64,000 nucleotides of DNA from Lysinibacillus sp. JNUCC-52 (GCF_015999545.1 NZ_CP065546.1:248001-312000), one strand, 5' to 3'. Positions 36,881 through 46,002 are shown, numbered from the stretch's first letter. Numbers and translations are program-made. The notes: generated by a model not told the origin, from the letters alone.

Positions 36881-37615
36881 ATGACACGAATTTTAGCCAT
36901 TAGTGATATACATGGGGAATTAGAACTTTTAGAAGAATTATTAATAAAGGTAAAGTTTGATGCTACACAAGATAAACTATTTTTGCTCGGAGATTATATT
37001 GATCGGGGACCTGCTTCATGTGGTGTGTTGAATATAGTTGCTGAGCTACAAGCCACTGGGGCACGTGTGCTAATGGGAAATCATGAAGCACTTATGCTAA
37101 AAGCATGTCGTTTAGGGACTCCAAAAGCTTGGAATCATTGGGCTGCAGTCAATGGCGGGGATGCGACACTCGCTAGCTATGGCTATCATATGGAAGATTT
37201 TGAAGATGCTATTCTCACTAATACATTACCTAGTTACATTCAAACATTACCGAAGCTCGAAGAACATTTACAGCTTATAGAAACTTTTGAAACGTATATA
37301 GAGTTAGAAGATGCAATTTTTGTCCATGGTGGAGTTGTGCCGGGCGTAGCGTTAGCGGACACAGACCCCTTACGACTTTTATGGGTTCGAGAGGAATTTC
37401 ATACTGGTTATAAAGGCGAGAAAACGGTGATTTTTGGGCATACACAAACATATGAGTTGCATAAAGACCCAACAAATTACGATGTTTATTTTGGTGACAA
37501 TAATATTATTGGCATTGATGGCGGAGCTGTATTTGGAGGGCGACTTCACGCACTCGAATGGCCGAATCGTCAAATTATATCTGTTGAAAGTAAAAATCCA
37601 ACAACGTTAGAATAA
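36881..37615 (+). CDS. metallophosphoesterase, PrpE/PP1-like Ser/Thr or dinucleotide phosphatase
   Basis: A 244-aa cytosolic calcineurin-like phosphatase. The metal-binding motifs are in order: SDIHG (family GDxHG), GDYIDRGP, GNHE and HGGVVPG, with a later His in FGHTQT. The set fits the PPP-type group (bacterial PrpE, ApaH-like, lambda phosphatase). It could remove phosphate from proteins or hydrolyse Ap4A; the sequence does not decide. ATG at 36881 follows AAAGGA; the upstream ATG at 36872 overlaps that site. A terminator follows at once. Confidence 0.88.
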   Translation: MTRILAISDIHGELELLEELLIKVKFDATQDKLFLLGDYIDRGPASCGVLNIVAELQATGARVLMGNHEALMLKACRLGTPKAWNHWAAVNGGDATLASYGYHMEDFEDAILTNTLPSYIQTLPKLEEHLQLIETFETYIELEDAIFVHGGVVPGVALADTDPLRLLWVREEFHTGYKGEKTVIFGHTQTYELHKDPTNYDVYFGDNNIIGIDGGAVFGGRLHALEWPNRQIISVESKNPTTLE

Positions 37616-37632
37616 CTTGTTGGATTTTTTTC
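37595..37632 (+). terminator. terminator after the phosphatase gene
   Basis: AAATCCAACAA (starting near 37594, inside the coding end) pairs with TTGTTGGATTT, followed by a T tract near 37626-37630. The stem overlaps the last codons. Confidence 0.82.
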
Positions 37633-38160
37633 GGTTTTACGTATATAACAGTTAACTTATAAACATGGAAGTGGCTATTCAGCAAAGCTGTTGTATAAAA
37701 TACATGCTGGATACTCTGAAAAGTAGGGTGTGTAAAATCAACACGTTTAATGGACGACAGAGAATTAAATGTTGAGAAAATCAATATTACAAAGTTCAGT
37801 GCTACCCTCCAATAGGCGCATAAAGCCAATAAAAAACTACCTGTTTTTATAGGTGGTTTTTATTTATGTTTTAATTACATACAGCAACTAAATTAAAGTA
37901 GATTTGTATCTATCTTATTTACTTTTATAATTTGTTGATTTCCAACATAACGAGATTCATCTTTACTTTGCGTTATTCGTTCTACAAAATTTAAGTCATT
38001 TTCTCAATTCGGTACTATCAAAACTTAGAGCAGATGATTCCCTCACTAATTTAATTCTACTTTAATTTACAATTCGAATTTTTATTCCTAGCGTCAAGTT
38101 AGAAATTCACATGCGCATTTTACCTATATATATCAGCAATGTTAATAAGAATGTATATCG
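37633..38160. other. gene-free stretch with an orphan hairpin
   Basis: No convincing gene is seen. An isolated terminator-like hairpin, AAAACTACCT with AGGTGGTTTT plus T residues, lies near 37833-37861 without an obvious gene upstream. This suggests that a gene was lost here. Confidence 0.5.
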
Positions 38161-38162
38161 GA

Positions 38163-38200
38163 TTGACAACCCTTTTTATTTATGTTAACTTTACCAACAT
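38163..38200 (+). promoter_or_regulatory. promoter and possible operator of the FadR-type regulator
   Basis: TTGACA at 38163-38168 and TAACTT at 38186-38191 are 17 bases apart, a good vegetative promoter spacing. An inverted repeat ATGTT (38182-38186) with AACAT (38196-38200) overlaps the -10 region, where an autoregulator would bind. Confidence 0.5.
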
Positions 38201-38235
38201 ACCAATCATCCTACAAATTTAAGGAGGGCGTAATT

Positions 38236-38925
38236 GTGATTCAAAAAACAAACAGAATGAACCTAGTAGAACAGGTTGCTTCTCAAATAGAGCAGTTAAT
38301 TGAATCTGGAAGCTGGCAAGTAGGAGAAAGAATTCCTCCTGAAATGGAATTGATGGAAAAGTTTGATGTCAGCCGTAATACACTTCGCGAAGCAATTCGT
38401 GCCTTAGTACATGCAGGATTACTGGAAACGAAACAAGGCAGCGGAACAACCGTCCGCTCTGCCAATTCTCTTGGAGCAGCACTTAAACGTTATGTAAAAA
38501 AATCAGCGTTGCTTGAAATCCTGGATGTGCGCTTAGCTTTAGAAAAACAGGCAGCCCAGTTGGCAGCTGAACATAGGACAGATGCGGATTTAGCAAAACT
38601 TGAATCATATATTCAAGATTCGCTTCAAGCTGCTGAAAATAGTAATCGTCAACAATTTATAGAGTTAGATATTTGTTTTCATAAAGCTGTTGTAGTGGCT
38701 TCTAACAATCAGCTCTTAGTTGATTTATACGAGCCACTTTTAGAAATCATCTATTCGTTTGTGGAAGATTTACTGACAATGAATGCGCCTTTTAACTTTG
38801 AAGAAGAACTGCACAAGGGGTTATATACAGCCATTCGTAGTCAGGATAAAGTAGCTGCTGCAACCTATGTTGAAAACTATATGGAGGCATTAAGAAAAGT
38901 AATTGTGAAATTGATGGAGGAATAA
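38236..38925 (+). CDS. FadR/GntR family transcriptional regulator with FCD domain
   Basis: A 229-aa regulator. The N-terminal winged helix (about 1-70) includes SGSWQVGERIPPEMELMEKFDVSRNTLREAIRALV and the all-helical FCD effector domain follows with LDVRLALEKQAAQLAA. The start is GTG 38236, seven bases after GGAGGG. It precedes an MFS exporter by four bases, so it probably regulates that transporter and itself in response to a small carboxylate. The effector is unknown. Confidence 0.9.
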   Translation: MIQKTNRMNLVEQVASQIEQLIESGSWQVGERIPPEMELMEKFDVSRNTLREAIRALVHAGLLETKQGSGTTVRSANSLGAALKRYVKKSALLEILDVRLALEKQAAQLAAEHRTDADLAKLESYIQDSLQAAENSNRQQFIELDICFHKAVVVASNNQLLVDLYEPLLEIIYSFVEDLLTMNAPFNFEEELHKGLYTAIRSQDKVAAATYVENYMEALRKVIVKLMEE

Positions 38926-38929
38926 CAAC

Positions 38930-40150
38930 ATGAATAAGGAAGCCATATCATCCACATTAAATAAAAATACAAGAAATAGCTGGTTATTACTAATTGGTAT
39001 AATCTTAGTAGGGTCTAATTTAAGAGTGCCCTTAACTTCTGCTGGGTCACTTATCCCTTTGATACGAGATGATCTTGGTATCAGTAATGCGCTTATAGGA
39101 ACGATTACAACAGTGCCTTTACTTGCCTTTGCACTGCTTTCACCGTTTGCTCCAAAAATAGCAAATCGGATTGGCATGGAATTAACGATTACTTTATCCC
39201 TTATATTACTTATAATTGGGATTGCAATTCGCTCATTTTCAGGAATTTTCTCTTTATTTTCTGGTACAATTTTAATTGGAGTTGCAATTGCAATGGGTAA
39301 TGTACTTATTCCAGGCATTGTAAAAATGAATTTTCCACAAAAAATCGGTTTAATGACTGGGATTTATGCTATATTTATGAATCTATTCGGTGCGCTTGGT
39401 TCTGGGGTAAGTGCACCTATTGCTTCTATTGGTAATGTTGGATGGCAAGGTGCGCTTGGCATATGGGGAGTGTTGACACTCATTTCTTTATTGCTGTGGT
39501 TACCACAGCTTAGTAAACGACAAAAAGGTGAGAAAGTACAAGTTAAAGTAAATATAAAGAAAAAAGGTAGTTTGTGGCGTTCTCCACTCGCTTGGAAGAT
39601 AACAATATTTATGGGTGGACAATCACTCATGTTTTATACTTTAATCACATGGTTACCAGATATTTTAAATATGAAAGGGTATAACTCAAATGCTGCTGGT
39701 TGGATTGTTTTTCTAATGCAGTTCTCACTTATTCCTATAACATTCATTGTTCCAGTACTAGCGGAAAAAATGAAAAATCAAGTTGGTCTAAGTATTACAA
39801 CAGCCATTCTATTTATTATTGGATTAGCAGGGCTACTGCAAGGAAATTCAGTGCTTGTTCCTTTATGCGCTATCATTCTTGGAATTGCGGGAGGAAGTGC
39901 CTTCAGCCTATCCATGATGTTCTTCACACTAAGAACAAGTGATGGAAAAGAAGCCGCAGAAATGTCAGGAATGGCTCAGTCTTTCGGTTACCTTTTAGCG
40001 GCAGTTGGACCAGTGTTGGTTGGCACATTGCATGATTTATCAGGTGGATGGTCAATCCCACTTATTTTACTCATTTTTTTATCTTTCGTTCTGTTAATTG
40101 TTGGAATTGGGGCAGGAAAAGAAGGACATGTTACAAATGATGTAGATTAA
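38930..40150 (+). CDS. MFS transporter, CynX/NimT (YycB) type
   Basis: A 406-aa, 12-helix major facilitator. The N-terminal NLRVPLTSAGSLIPLIRDDLG and the RIGMELTI loop are typical of the CynX/NimT group that includes cyanate and 2-nitroimidazole transporters and B. subtilis YycB. The ATG follows GGAGG in the last codons of the regulator gene. Substrate unknown; coupling with a FadR-type regulator is common for this group. Confidence 0.88.
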   Translation: MNKEAISSTLNKNTRNSWLLLIGIILVGSNLRVPLTSAGSLIPLIRDDLGISNALIGTITTVPLLAFALLSPFAPKIANRIGMELTITLSLILLIIGIAIRSFSGIFSLFSGTILIGVAIAMGNVLIPGIVKMNFPQKIGLMTGIYAIFMNLFGALGSGVSAPIASIGNVGWQGALGIWGVLTLISLLLWLPQLSKRQKGEKVQVKVNIKKKGSLWRSPLAWKITIFMGGQSLMFYTLITWLPDILNMKGYNSNAAGWIVFLMQFSLIPITFIVPVLAEKMKNQVGLSITTAILFIIGLAGLLQGNSVLVPLCAIILGIAGGSAFSLSMMFFTLRTSDGKEAAEMSGMAQSFGYLLAAVGPVLVGTLHDLSGGWSIPLILLIFLSFVLLIVGIGAGKEGHVTNDVD

Positions 40151-40315
40151 CATCATACTATGTTGAAGGAGTAATCCTGACACGAATGTTTGATGGTGAA
40201 ATTAGCTGTAAAGTTATTGCAGATAAATTATAAAAATAACAATGATTTTTCCATTTGAAAATAATAGTTTAATTGACTCGGGTATATCTTTATTTTTCTA
40301 TCGATAGAAAGGCGT

Positions 40316-40492
40316 ATGTATTTTGGTCAATTAATCATTAAAATATTGATTACGCTGTTTGGTGCGATTGTAATGATGACAGACTTAAAAGAAAATACTA
40401 TATGGTTATTTAGCTTTTGGTTCGTACTCACTTTGTATATGATTTTCGAGGGGTTTTTTTCTAAAAAGAAAAATCTGCAAATATATGTTTAG
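40316..40492 (+). CDS. short hydrophobic ORF, 58 aa
   Basis: A short frame below common length cut-offs encodes MYFGQLIIKILITLFGAIVM, then a second hydrophobic segment (WLFSFWFVLTLYMIF) and a basic tail. Two membrane helices are likely. Only a weak AAAGG ribosome binding site precedes the ATG, so expression is uncertain. No family recognised. Confidence 0.45.
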   Translation: MYFGQLIIKILITLFGAIVMMTDLKENTIWLFSFWFVLTLYMIFEGFFSKKKNLQIYV

Positions 40493-40535
40493 TGAACTTA
40501 ATAAGGTGTAGGATGATTTGATTTACAAATGTTTT

Positions 40536-40570
40536 AAAAGCCTTCCACATAATCTGTGGAGGGCTTTTCT
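40536..40570 (+). terminator. intrinsic terminator
   Basis: AAAAGCCTTCCACA (40536-40549) pairs with TGTGGAGGGCTTTT (40555-40568; one G-T pair), followed by C and T residues. It may end the short ORF or the exporter transcript. Confidence 0.8.
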
Positions 40571-40722
40571 TATATAAATAGGAACCAGACACTTTAAAAG
40601 AAACATTTTGAATGCTTTTTGATGAAATTTTGTATTTTTGTATGAAAGAAATTAATAATAAATTACATATTGGATAGCTTAACAATAGTATGTATTAATT
40701 TTAACAACGAGGAGGCTTTCGA

Positions 40723-42210
40723 TTGGCTGATAATAATAACAATAATAGCCCAAAATTGAAGAGAAAATCGAAACCAAAGTTGAAAAAAGAAGAAATTACT
40801 GTAGTTGACACAAGTTCCGCCCGTAAAGCTGTTATAGCAACTGCTGTTGGTAATGGTATGGAGTGGTTTGATTTTGGCATTTACTCTTATTTAGCTGCTA
40901 CTATTGGACAAGTATTTTTTCCTGAAGTCAGTGGTCCTATGCAATTAGTATTTTCTTTTGCGACATTTGCTGTCGCCTTTGTTGCTCGACCTATCGGAGG
41001 AATTTTCTTTGGGATGCTTGGGGACCGATTAGGCCGTAAAAAGGTGTTAGCTATTACCTTAGTTATGATGGCACTGGCGACGTTAAGTATTGGCTTAATT
41101 CCATCCCATTCATCTATAGGGTATACTGCCACAGTGCTTTTACTCATAGCACGTTTAATTCAAGGATTTTCATCGGGGGGAGAATATTCAGGTGCTATGA
41201 CGTTTATTGCTGAATCCACTCCTGATAAGAAAAGAGGATTTATGTCAAGTGGCCTGGAGGTAGGAACTTTAGTTGGTTATATCGCAGGGGCTAGTCTTGT
41301 TACTTTACTTACTTATATTTTGGGCCAGGACACAATGTTGGAATGGGGTTGGCGTATTCCATTCTTCTTATCAGCTCCTATTGGTTTAATTGGCTTTTAT
41401 TTGCGAAATAATTTAGAAGAAACGCCTGCTTTTGAGGCAATGAAAGAGAAGACAGAAGAGGAAAATGCTATATCTGTAAAAAATATTTTACAATTCCACT
41501 GGAGAGCAATCGTTGTCGGTATGTTTGTTGTTTTCTTTTATATTGTTGTCAATTATATCGTATTATCGTATATGCCATCTCATTTAACGGCTGTGCTTGG
41601 ATATGGCGAAGCGGAAGGGCTTTTATTAATTGTCATCGTCATGGTCATCATGATACCGATTGTTCTACTAATGGGGTATTTTAGTGACCGTATAGGAGCG
41701 AAAAAGATTATTCAAGGAGGGTTAATTGGGCTAATCCTTTTAAGTATACCTTCGTTTAATTTAATTGGTAGTGGCAATACAATGCATGTATTTTGGGGAT
41801 TATTGATTCTTGCAGTATTTTCCGCTTCTTTTCAGGGAACAATGCCAGCGCTATTGCCGTCTCTATTTTTCACAAATGTAAGAAATGGGGCATTGGCGAT
41901 TACATTTAATATCTCTGCGTCATTGTTCGGTGGTACTACACCACTACTTGTATCATGGTTAATTAGTAAAACGATGAATGAAATGGTACCTGCCTACTAT
42001 GTGATATTTGCATCTGTTGTCGGTATTATTGTTGTTTCCATCTTTCTAAAAGATACTTCTGGCATGGCACTTCGAGGTTCACCACCAGCTGTTGAAGAGA
42101 AAGCTGAAATAAAAGAGATTTTAGAAGATCCCGAAGAAGCATTATGGTGGCATGAAGAAAAGAAAGTTATAGAAGAGCGTATTGAAGATCGTTTGGATGA
42201 TGGAAAGTAA
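40723..42210 (+). CDS. MFS transporter, metabolite:H+ symporter (MHS) family, ProP-like
   Basis: A 495-aa, 12-helix transporter with a basic N-terminal tail and a charged C-terminal helix. GNGMEWFDFGIYSYLA near residue 45 and the loop GDRLGRKK near residue 103 are hallmarks of the MHS group (ProP, KgtP, ShiA). The C-terminal acidic/basic stretch resembles the ProP coiled-coil tail, though weaker. Candidate substrates are proline/betaine or other small metabolites. The start is TTG at 40723 after GAGGAGG. A terminator follows. Confidence 0.88.
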   Translation: MADNNNNNSPKLKRKSKPKLKKEEITVVDTSSARKAVIATAVGNGMEWFDFGIYSYLAATIGQVFFPEVSGPMQLVFSFATFAVAFVARPIGGIFFGMLGDRLGRKKVLAITLVMMALATLSIGLIPSHSSIGYTATVLLLIARLIQGFSSGGEYSGAMTFIAESTPDKKRGFMSSGLEVGTLVGYIAGASLVTLLTYILGQDTMLEWGWRIPFFLSAPIGLIGFYLRNNLEETPAFEAMKEKTEEENAISVKNILQFHWRAIVVGMFVVFFYIVVNYIVLSYMPSHLTAVLGYGEAEGLLLIVIVMVIMIPIVLLMGYFSDRIGAKKIIQGGLIGLILLSIPSFNLIGSGNTMHVFWGLLILAVFSASFQGTMPALLPSLFFTNVRNGALAITFNISASLFGGTTPLLVSWLISKTMNEMVPAYYVIFASVVGIIVVSIFLKDTSGMALRGSPPAVEEKAEIKEILEDPEEALWWHEEKKVIEERIEDRLDDGK

Positions 42211-42283
42211 ATTTAAACATCAATTTTTAAATCGTCACACTGTGTTGCTAAAGAAGCTAGGATAAAATATAAAGCATAAAAAT

Positions 42284-42345
42284 AAAGCAACCGACTACTT
42301 GCGACTATTGAAGAAAATGAAATCATAGTAGTAGGTTGCTTTTTC
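42284..42345 (+). terminator. terminator after the MHS transporter gene
   Basis: AAAGCAACCGACTACT (42284-42299) pairs with AGTAGTAGGTTGCTTT (42327-42342), followed by T. It resembles the deoD terminator stem. Confidence 0.85.
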
Positions 42346-42432
42346 TGTATATTTTCGGTTACATATCGTATAAGGGATTTTTCGCTTAGGGCAGATTCGC
42401 TTATGAGCGTTACTGTTCAAACTTCGAAATGG

Positions 42433-43053
42433 CTATGCTCGAAAATTGTTACCTAAATGGTCACCAAGAGCAAAATAATGACGGAAATTATAAATAAGTG
42501 GGCTCCATTTATTTGGATCAATATGATTTTCTTCAATAACAATTTCCGTATGTGCATGTACTTGTATTGCTTGTGTCTCAACAATGGCAAAATGAGAAGA
42601 ATAGTCTGGTTTACGAATGTGTGTAACTTTTGCTTCAATTTGAATGGGACACTCCATAATTCGAGTGGGTTTTACTAATGTAGCTTTTATAGGTGTTAAA
42701 CCACTAATCTTATATTTTTCCTTTTTATAAGTATAGCCATTTTGCTTTTTAAATTCTGGAACTGGATTTTTTCCTGTAAAAGGGGCTAATTGTTCAACAT
42801 TTTCCCACAGTGAGGGGTCTGGTATATTAATGACACATTCAGGATGACGTTCTAAATTTTCAATGGCCTTCCCATCAATACCGATACCTAATACTATATA
42901 CTCTCCCAATGCCCAAGAAGAAGATAAAGGGCTAATATTCACTGTTCCATCCTCATTCAAAGTGCTAAGTAAAATAACAGGGAATCCATAATATAAAATT
43001 TTCGGATTTATCATTTTTGTATTGGGAATTGTTATTTGCTTGTTTATTTTCAT
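42433..43053 (-). CDS. flavin reductase-like (FMN-binding split-barrel) protein
   Basis: A 206-aa protein of the flavin reductase-like domain family. It has FPVILLSTLNEDGTVNISPLSSSWALG (FMN contact region), GIGIDGKAIENLERHPECVINIP and the later YFALGDHLG. Such proteins bind FMN and act as flavoredoxins or as the reductase part of two-component monooxygenases. The ATG follows AGGAGG. It stands alone and convergent to the MHS transporter, so the partner enzyme is not evident. Confidence 0.85.
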   Translation of the reverse strand: MKINKQITIPNTKMINPKILYYGFPVILLSTLNEDGTVNISPLSSSWALGEYIVLGIGIDGKAIENLERHPECVINIPDPSLWENVEQLAPFTGKNPVPEFKKQNGYTYKKEKYKISGLTPIKATLVKPTRIMECPIQIEAKVTHIRKPDYSSHFAIVETQAIQVHAHTEIVIEENHIDPNKWSPLIYNFRHYFALGDHLGNNFRA

Positions 43054-43253
43054 TTTTAGTGCCTCCTACTAAATATTCTTTTTTTCAAAATTCATTGTAA
43101 ACTCTTAATATTTCGAGATGTATCGAAGTGTCGGTTACATAAATTATTAAACATGCATTTAATTGAAGTTTGGTTATTGGATTAAATAGAGCGGTGAAAT
43201 AATTTGAAATATATTACAATGAGGTTGTAATGACACTATAAAGGAGAATGCCA

Positions 43254-43577
43254 ATGCCTATTTATAATAAGTTAGTACGAGATCGGATTTTAGAAATTAT
43301 TGAAGCAGATGGTTTACAGTATAATGCAAGAATTTTAGAACCACAGGAGCTTCTAGTAGAAGTAAAAGCAAAAATAATAGAAGAAGCTAAAGAGTTTCAT
43401 AAGACCGTAAACGTTCAGGAGGGCATTGAAGAATTAGCTGATCTTTTAGAATTAATACATACAGCTATCAATGCGTTAGGTGTAAGTTTTGAGGATCTAG
43501 AAGGAATTCGTGAGCAGAAAAAGGCTAAACGTGGGGGTTTTGACAAGGCGATTTATTTAATGAATGTAGAGGAATGA
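43254..43577 (+). CDS. MazG-like nucleotide pyrophosphohydrolase
   Basis: A 107-aa all-helical NTP-pyrophosphatase fold protein. It begins YNKLVRDRILEII and carries the metal-binding pattern EEAKEF, then EGIEELADLLELI, as in MazG and phosphoribosyl-ATP pyrophosphohydrolase-like proteins. Likely hydrolyses non-canonical or excess nucleotides. The ATG at 43254 lies seven bases after AAGGAG; the ATG at 43248 would be too close. No his genes are nearby. Confidence 0.85.
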   Translation: MPIYNKLVRDRILEIIEADGLQYNARILEPQELLVEVKAKIIEEAKEFHKTVNVQEGIEELADLLELIHTAINALGVSFEDLEGIREQKKAKRGGFDKAIYLMNVEE

Positions 43578-43658
43578 AAATTGGAACTATTTGTATACTC
43601 TAAACGTCTACATGCTAAATAAATGGGCAATATAAAGATAAAGAGGGGGGCTTTAGAA

Positions 43659-43979
43659 ATGATTGGTTTACTGAATGTTGGTAGTCTAGTAATTGGACTA
43701 ATTGCATGGCTACTTCCTATTGTTGGCCTTATGCAATCTAAAAAGCACGACTATATAATATGGGGATTGCTTTCTAGTTTGAGTTTGAGTGCTTGTGCAA
43801 TTGCACTTATTTTTCAATTGTATTATCAATATCATCTCGTTAACATAGAGGATTGGAGTGCACTTATGGACACAACAGGCGCTGTAATTTTCGCTGCGAC
43901 TGTCCTTCTCGTTGTAACTGTTTTATTAAATATTTTAACACTAATTGTATTTCGAAAAAGATTACAAATTGCGAGGTAA
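43659..43979 (+). CDS. hypothetical membrane protein, 106 aa
   Basis: I do not recognise it. Three hydrophobic helices are predicted (near 5-25, 33-55 and 75-98), ending in FRKRLQIAR. The ATG at 43659 has GAGGGGGG eight bases upstream; an earlier ATG at 43623 has no ribosome binding site. The strong site and compact topology support a real gene. Confidence 0.6.
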   Translation: MIGLLNVGSLVIGLIAWLLPIVGLMQSKKHDYIIWGLLSSLSLSACAIALIFQLYYQYHLVNIEDWSALMDTTGAVIFAATVLLVVTVLLNILTLIVFRKRLQIAR

Positions 43980-44000
43980 AAGTCGATAGGGCAGGATTAG

Positions 44001-44168
44001 ATGTTAAAAATCTTGAAAAAACCTACGACATTGTTCTTTATTCTTTTCCATTTCTTAAATCCCCATTCCAGCAATAGTAACGGTTATTGCACTTTTTCTG
44101 GTCCAATGGATCAAGGGGAATATGTCATTTTTCATGCTAAATATGCTGAAACAAAAGTCAATTTTTAA
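44001..44168 (+). CDS. short ORF, 55 aa, possible secreted peptide
   Basis: The frame begins MLKILKKPTTLFFILFHFLN, a short signal-like hydrophobic segment, then a polar part with one Cys (GYCTFSGPMDQGEY) and ends KVNF. A close AGGA precedes the ATG by five bases. A weak terminator-like hairpin lies about 40 bases downstream (GCAATTGTCC with GGGCAATCGC). Existence is plausible but unproven, and no family is recognised. Confidence 0.4.
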   Translation: MLKILKKPTTLFFILFHFLNPHSSNSNGYCTFSGPMDQGEYVIFHAKYAETKVNF

Positions 44169-44372
44169 TGGATATTTTCATATTGAAAACAAAGGAAAGC
44201 AATTGTCCAAATAAGGGCAATCGCTTCTTTTACAATTAAAGCATATATATACACTAAGTCCATGATGAATGTAGCAATTTCTAACTTGCGGGTTTTACGC
44301 TTTTATTAATTGTGCATGTGCGTCATAAATGTATTGACTCTGTGAAAGTTGACCACAGAAGGGAATTGAAAT

Positions 44373-44627
44373 ATGAAAAAATCGAAATTTGAAAAGATAA
44401 AAATCGGTTTTGGTATTGTTCTTTTACTGCTTGCACTACTTGGTTTCATTTTTGAGCATCTTACAAATATTACATTGACCATTGTAGCTATAATAATACT
44501 AGTAACTAAAATTCAAGAATTGAAAAAAGGCAAAAAAACAATTTCAAACTATTTGCTAATTGGTGTATGGATATTATTAACCATTGCAATATTTCTAATC
44601 ACAATTATGGATATGATTAATTCCTAA
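44373..44627 (+). CDS. hypothetical membrane protein, 84 aa
   Basis: I do not recognise it. A basic N-terminus is followed by three hydrophobic segments (about 10-27, 30-45 and 58-80). The ATG follows AAGGGA. The neighbours are similarly small membrane or exported proteins of unknown function. Confidence 0.6.
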   Translation: MKKSKFEKIKIGFGIVLLLLALLGFIFEHLTNITLTIVAIIILVTKIQELKKGKKTISNYLLIGVWILLTIAIFLITIMDMINS

Positions 44628-44728
44628 ATTTTAAAATATATTCATTTCACAGTAACGATAAAGGAAGATAGGATAATGAAAAGTTTTTCGGAGAAAATAT
44701 ACCTAAAGATAATTTAGGAGCGATACAA

Positions 44729-45268
44729 TTGAAGAAAAATAAACTGCTTACATTGTTATTTATAAGCGCTTTATTATATGGAACAATGAATGAAACAGTA
44801 AAAGCAATATCGAATGATCGTCCCCAACCTTTAGAGGAATTTCTCCCACAAATCGGATACAAAACAATAGAAGCTGCCATAAAAGAATTTGAGCAACATT
44901 TTAATCAAGACCTTAAGCTGCCACTTAGAATACCTCCAATAAGCTTTACACATCAGTTCGGAAGGTTTAATTCTAATAATCATTTAGAGGTAATGATGCT
45001 AAGTGAGGAATTTCCGCAAAACCATTATAAAATTGATGTTCGGCCGATTGAGCAAAAAATAAAATTTGATAAGTATATGTCAAAAATTTATAAGTTAAAA
45101 AATGGTGTGGATGCACTTTTTATAGATAGTCCAAAAATTGGCTTTAATTTGTTAGTTATCGAAAGAGATGATTGGCAATATGTGTTTAGTATCGATAAAG
45201 ATGTAGCTGATAAAGTAACGCCTGAAATCCTTCTTCAAATAGCCAATACAATAGATTATGAACAATAA
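44729..45268 (+). CDS. hypothetical exported protein, 179 aa
   Basis: I do not recognise it. An N-terminal signal peptide (KKNKLLTLLFISALLYGT, probable cleavage after VKA near residue 26) is followed by an alpha/beta domain beginning LEEFLPQIGYKTIEAAIKEF and ending DKVTPEILLQIANTI. The latter pattern resembles the domain shared by several Bacillus sigma-regulatory or DUF4367-like extracytoplasmic proteins, but the match is loose. The TTG start follows AGGAGCG. A terminator follows. Confidence 0.65.
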   Translation: MKKNKLLTLLFISALLYGTMNETVKAISNDRPQPLEEFLPQIGYKTIEAAIKEFEQHFNQDLKLPLRIPPISFTHQFGRFNSNNHLEVMMLSEEFPQNHYKIDVRPIEQKIKFDKYMSKIYKLKNGVDALFIDSPKIGFNLLVIERDDWQYVFSIDKDVADKVTPEILLQIANTIDYEQ

Positions 45269-45293
45269 TAAGCAAAAGAATTGTTAACTTGTT

Positions 45294-45319
45294 AAGACCG
45301 CAAATGGCGGTCTTTTTCG
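45294..45319 (+). terminator. terminator after the exported-protein gene
   Basis: AAGACCGC (45294-45301) pairs with GCGGTCTT (45307-45314), followed by TTT. Confidence 0.85.
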
Positions 45320-45463
45320 TTTACCAAAGCATTTACTTCTCTTCATACCGCATATCATTCTATTCAAAAGGGTATTGCATTAGCTAAACGATTGGATGTG
45401 CAAGATGCAATTCATGACTTTGAAGAATTAGTTGAAAAATTAGAGCAAAAAAATAAACAATAA
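45320..45463 (+). pseudogene. 5'-truncated gene fragment
   Basis: One open frame without a start codon encodes about 47 residues (FTKAFTSLHTAYHSIQKGIA, later FEELVEKLEQ) to TAA 45461-45463. The helical, protein-like composition suggests the C-terminal end of a lost gene, joined directly to the preceding terminator. An 11-bp perfect inverted repeat (CAATAACTTCT at 45458-45468 and 45485-45495) follows, probably its terminator. Confidence 0.45.
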
Positions 45464-45540
45464 CTTCTTTATTTAAAGGATGCGAGAAGTTATTGTTTAT
45501 CGCTAATGAACGCAGTATTTTCCTTGCTATTGAGAAAACA

Positions 45541-46002
45541 TTAATGGCTAAATGAGTAGCCTTCAAAAACCTTTAAGCCTTCAGCGTTTAATACTTGCTC
45601 AACTAAAATTGGTTTATGCGGACTTTTATCAATTACTTCTTTACTTGAAATCATAATATTGCTACCTGCAATTTTGGCTAATTGATCATGCGATACACTG
45701 TACACGATTTTCCCTAATTTAGACCAGACCATCGCACCTGTACACATGACACAAGGCTCACAGCTCGTATATAAAGTATAATCGCTCAAGTCGAATATGT
45801 TATTTTCAGAGCAGAACGTCCTAATTAGGCCGATTTCAGCATGATGTGTTGGATCGCAAAAACTATTAATTTTATTTTCACCATACATGACAATTTCATC
45901 GTTTTTTACTAAAATAGCGCCAAATGGTTCATTGCCAGCTTCTCTAGCATTTAAAGCCATTTTAATAGCTATTTTAATAAATTGTTCATCAATTTGTGTC
46001 AT
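45541..46002 (-). CDS. nucleoside/guanine deaminase-like zinc enzyme
   Basis: A 153-aa member of the cytidine/deoxycytidylate deaminase superfamily. The zinc and proton-shuttle motif is HAE in THHAEIGLI, with the second motif SCEPCVMC, and GNEPFGAILVKND near the start. The domain arrangement resembles guanine deaminase and related nucleoside deaminases rather than TadA, though the substrate is not certain. The ATG at 46002 follows GGAGG; longer starts are unsupported. Confidence 0.85.
   Translation of the reverse strand: MTQIDEQFIKIAIKMALNAREAGNEPFGAILVKNDEIVMYGENKINSFCDPTHHAEIGLIRTFCSENNIFDLSDYTLYTSCEPCVMCTGAMVWSKLGKIVYSVSHDQLAKIAGSNIMISSKEVIDKSPHKPILVEQVLNAEGLKVFEGYSFSH

Noticed and set aside
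37633..38160. Short frames between the phosphatase and the FadR-type gene
   Set aside because: They lack ribosome binding sites and show no recognisable protein sequence.
38930..42210. The two MFS genes as one operon with a shared function
   Set aside because: They are separated by a terminator and a long gap, and they belong to different MFS subfamilies.
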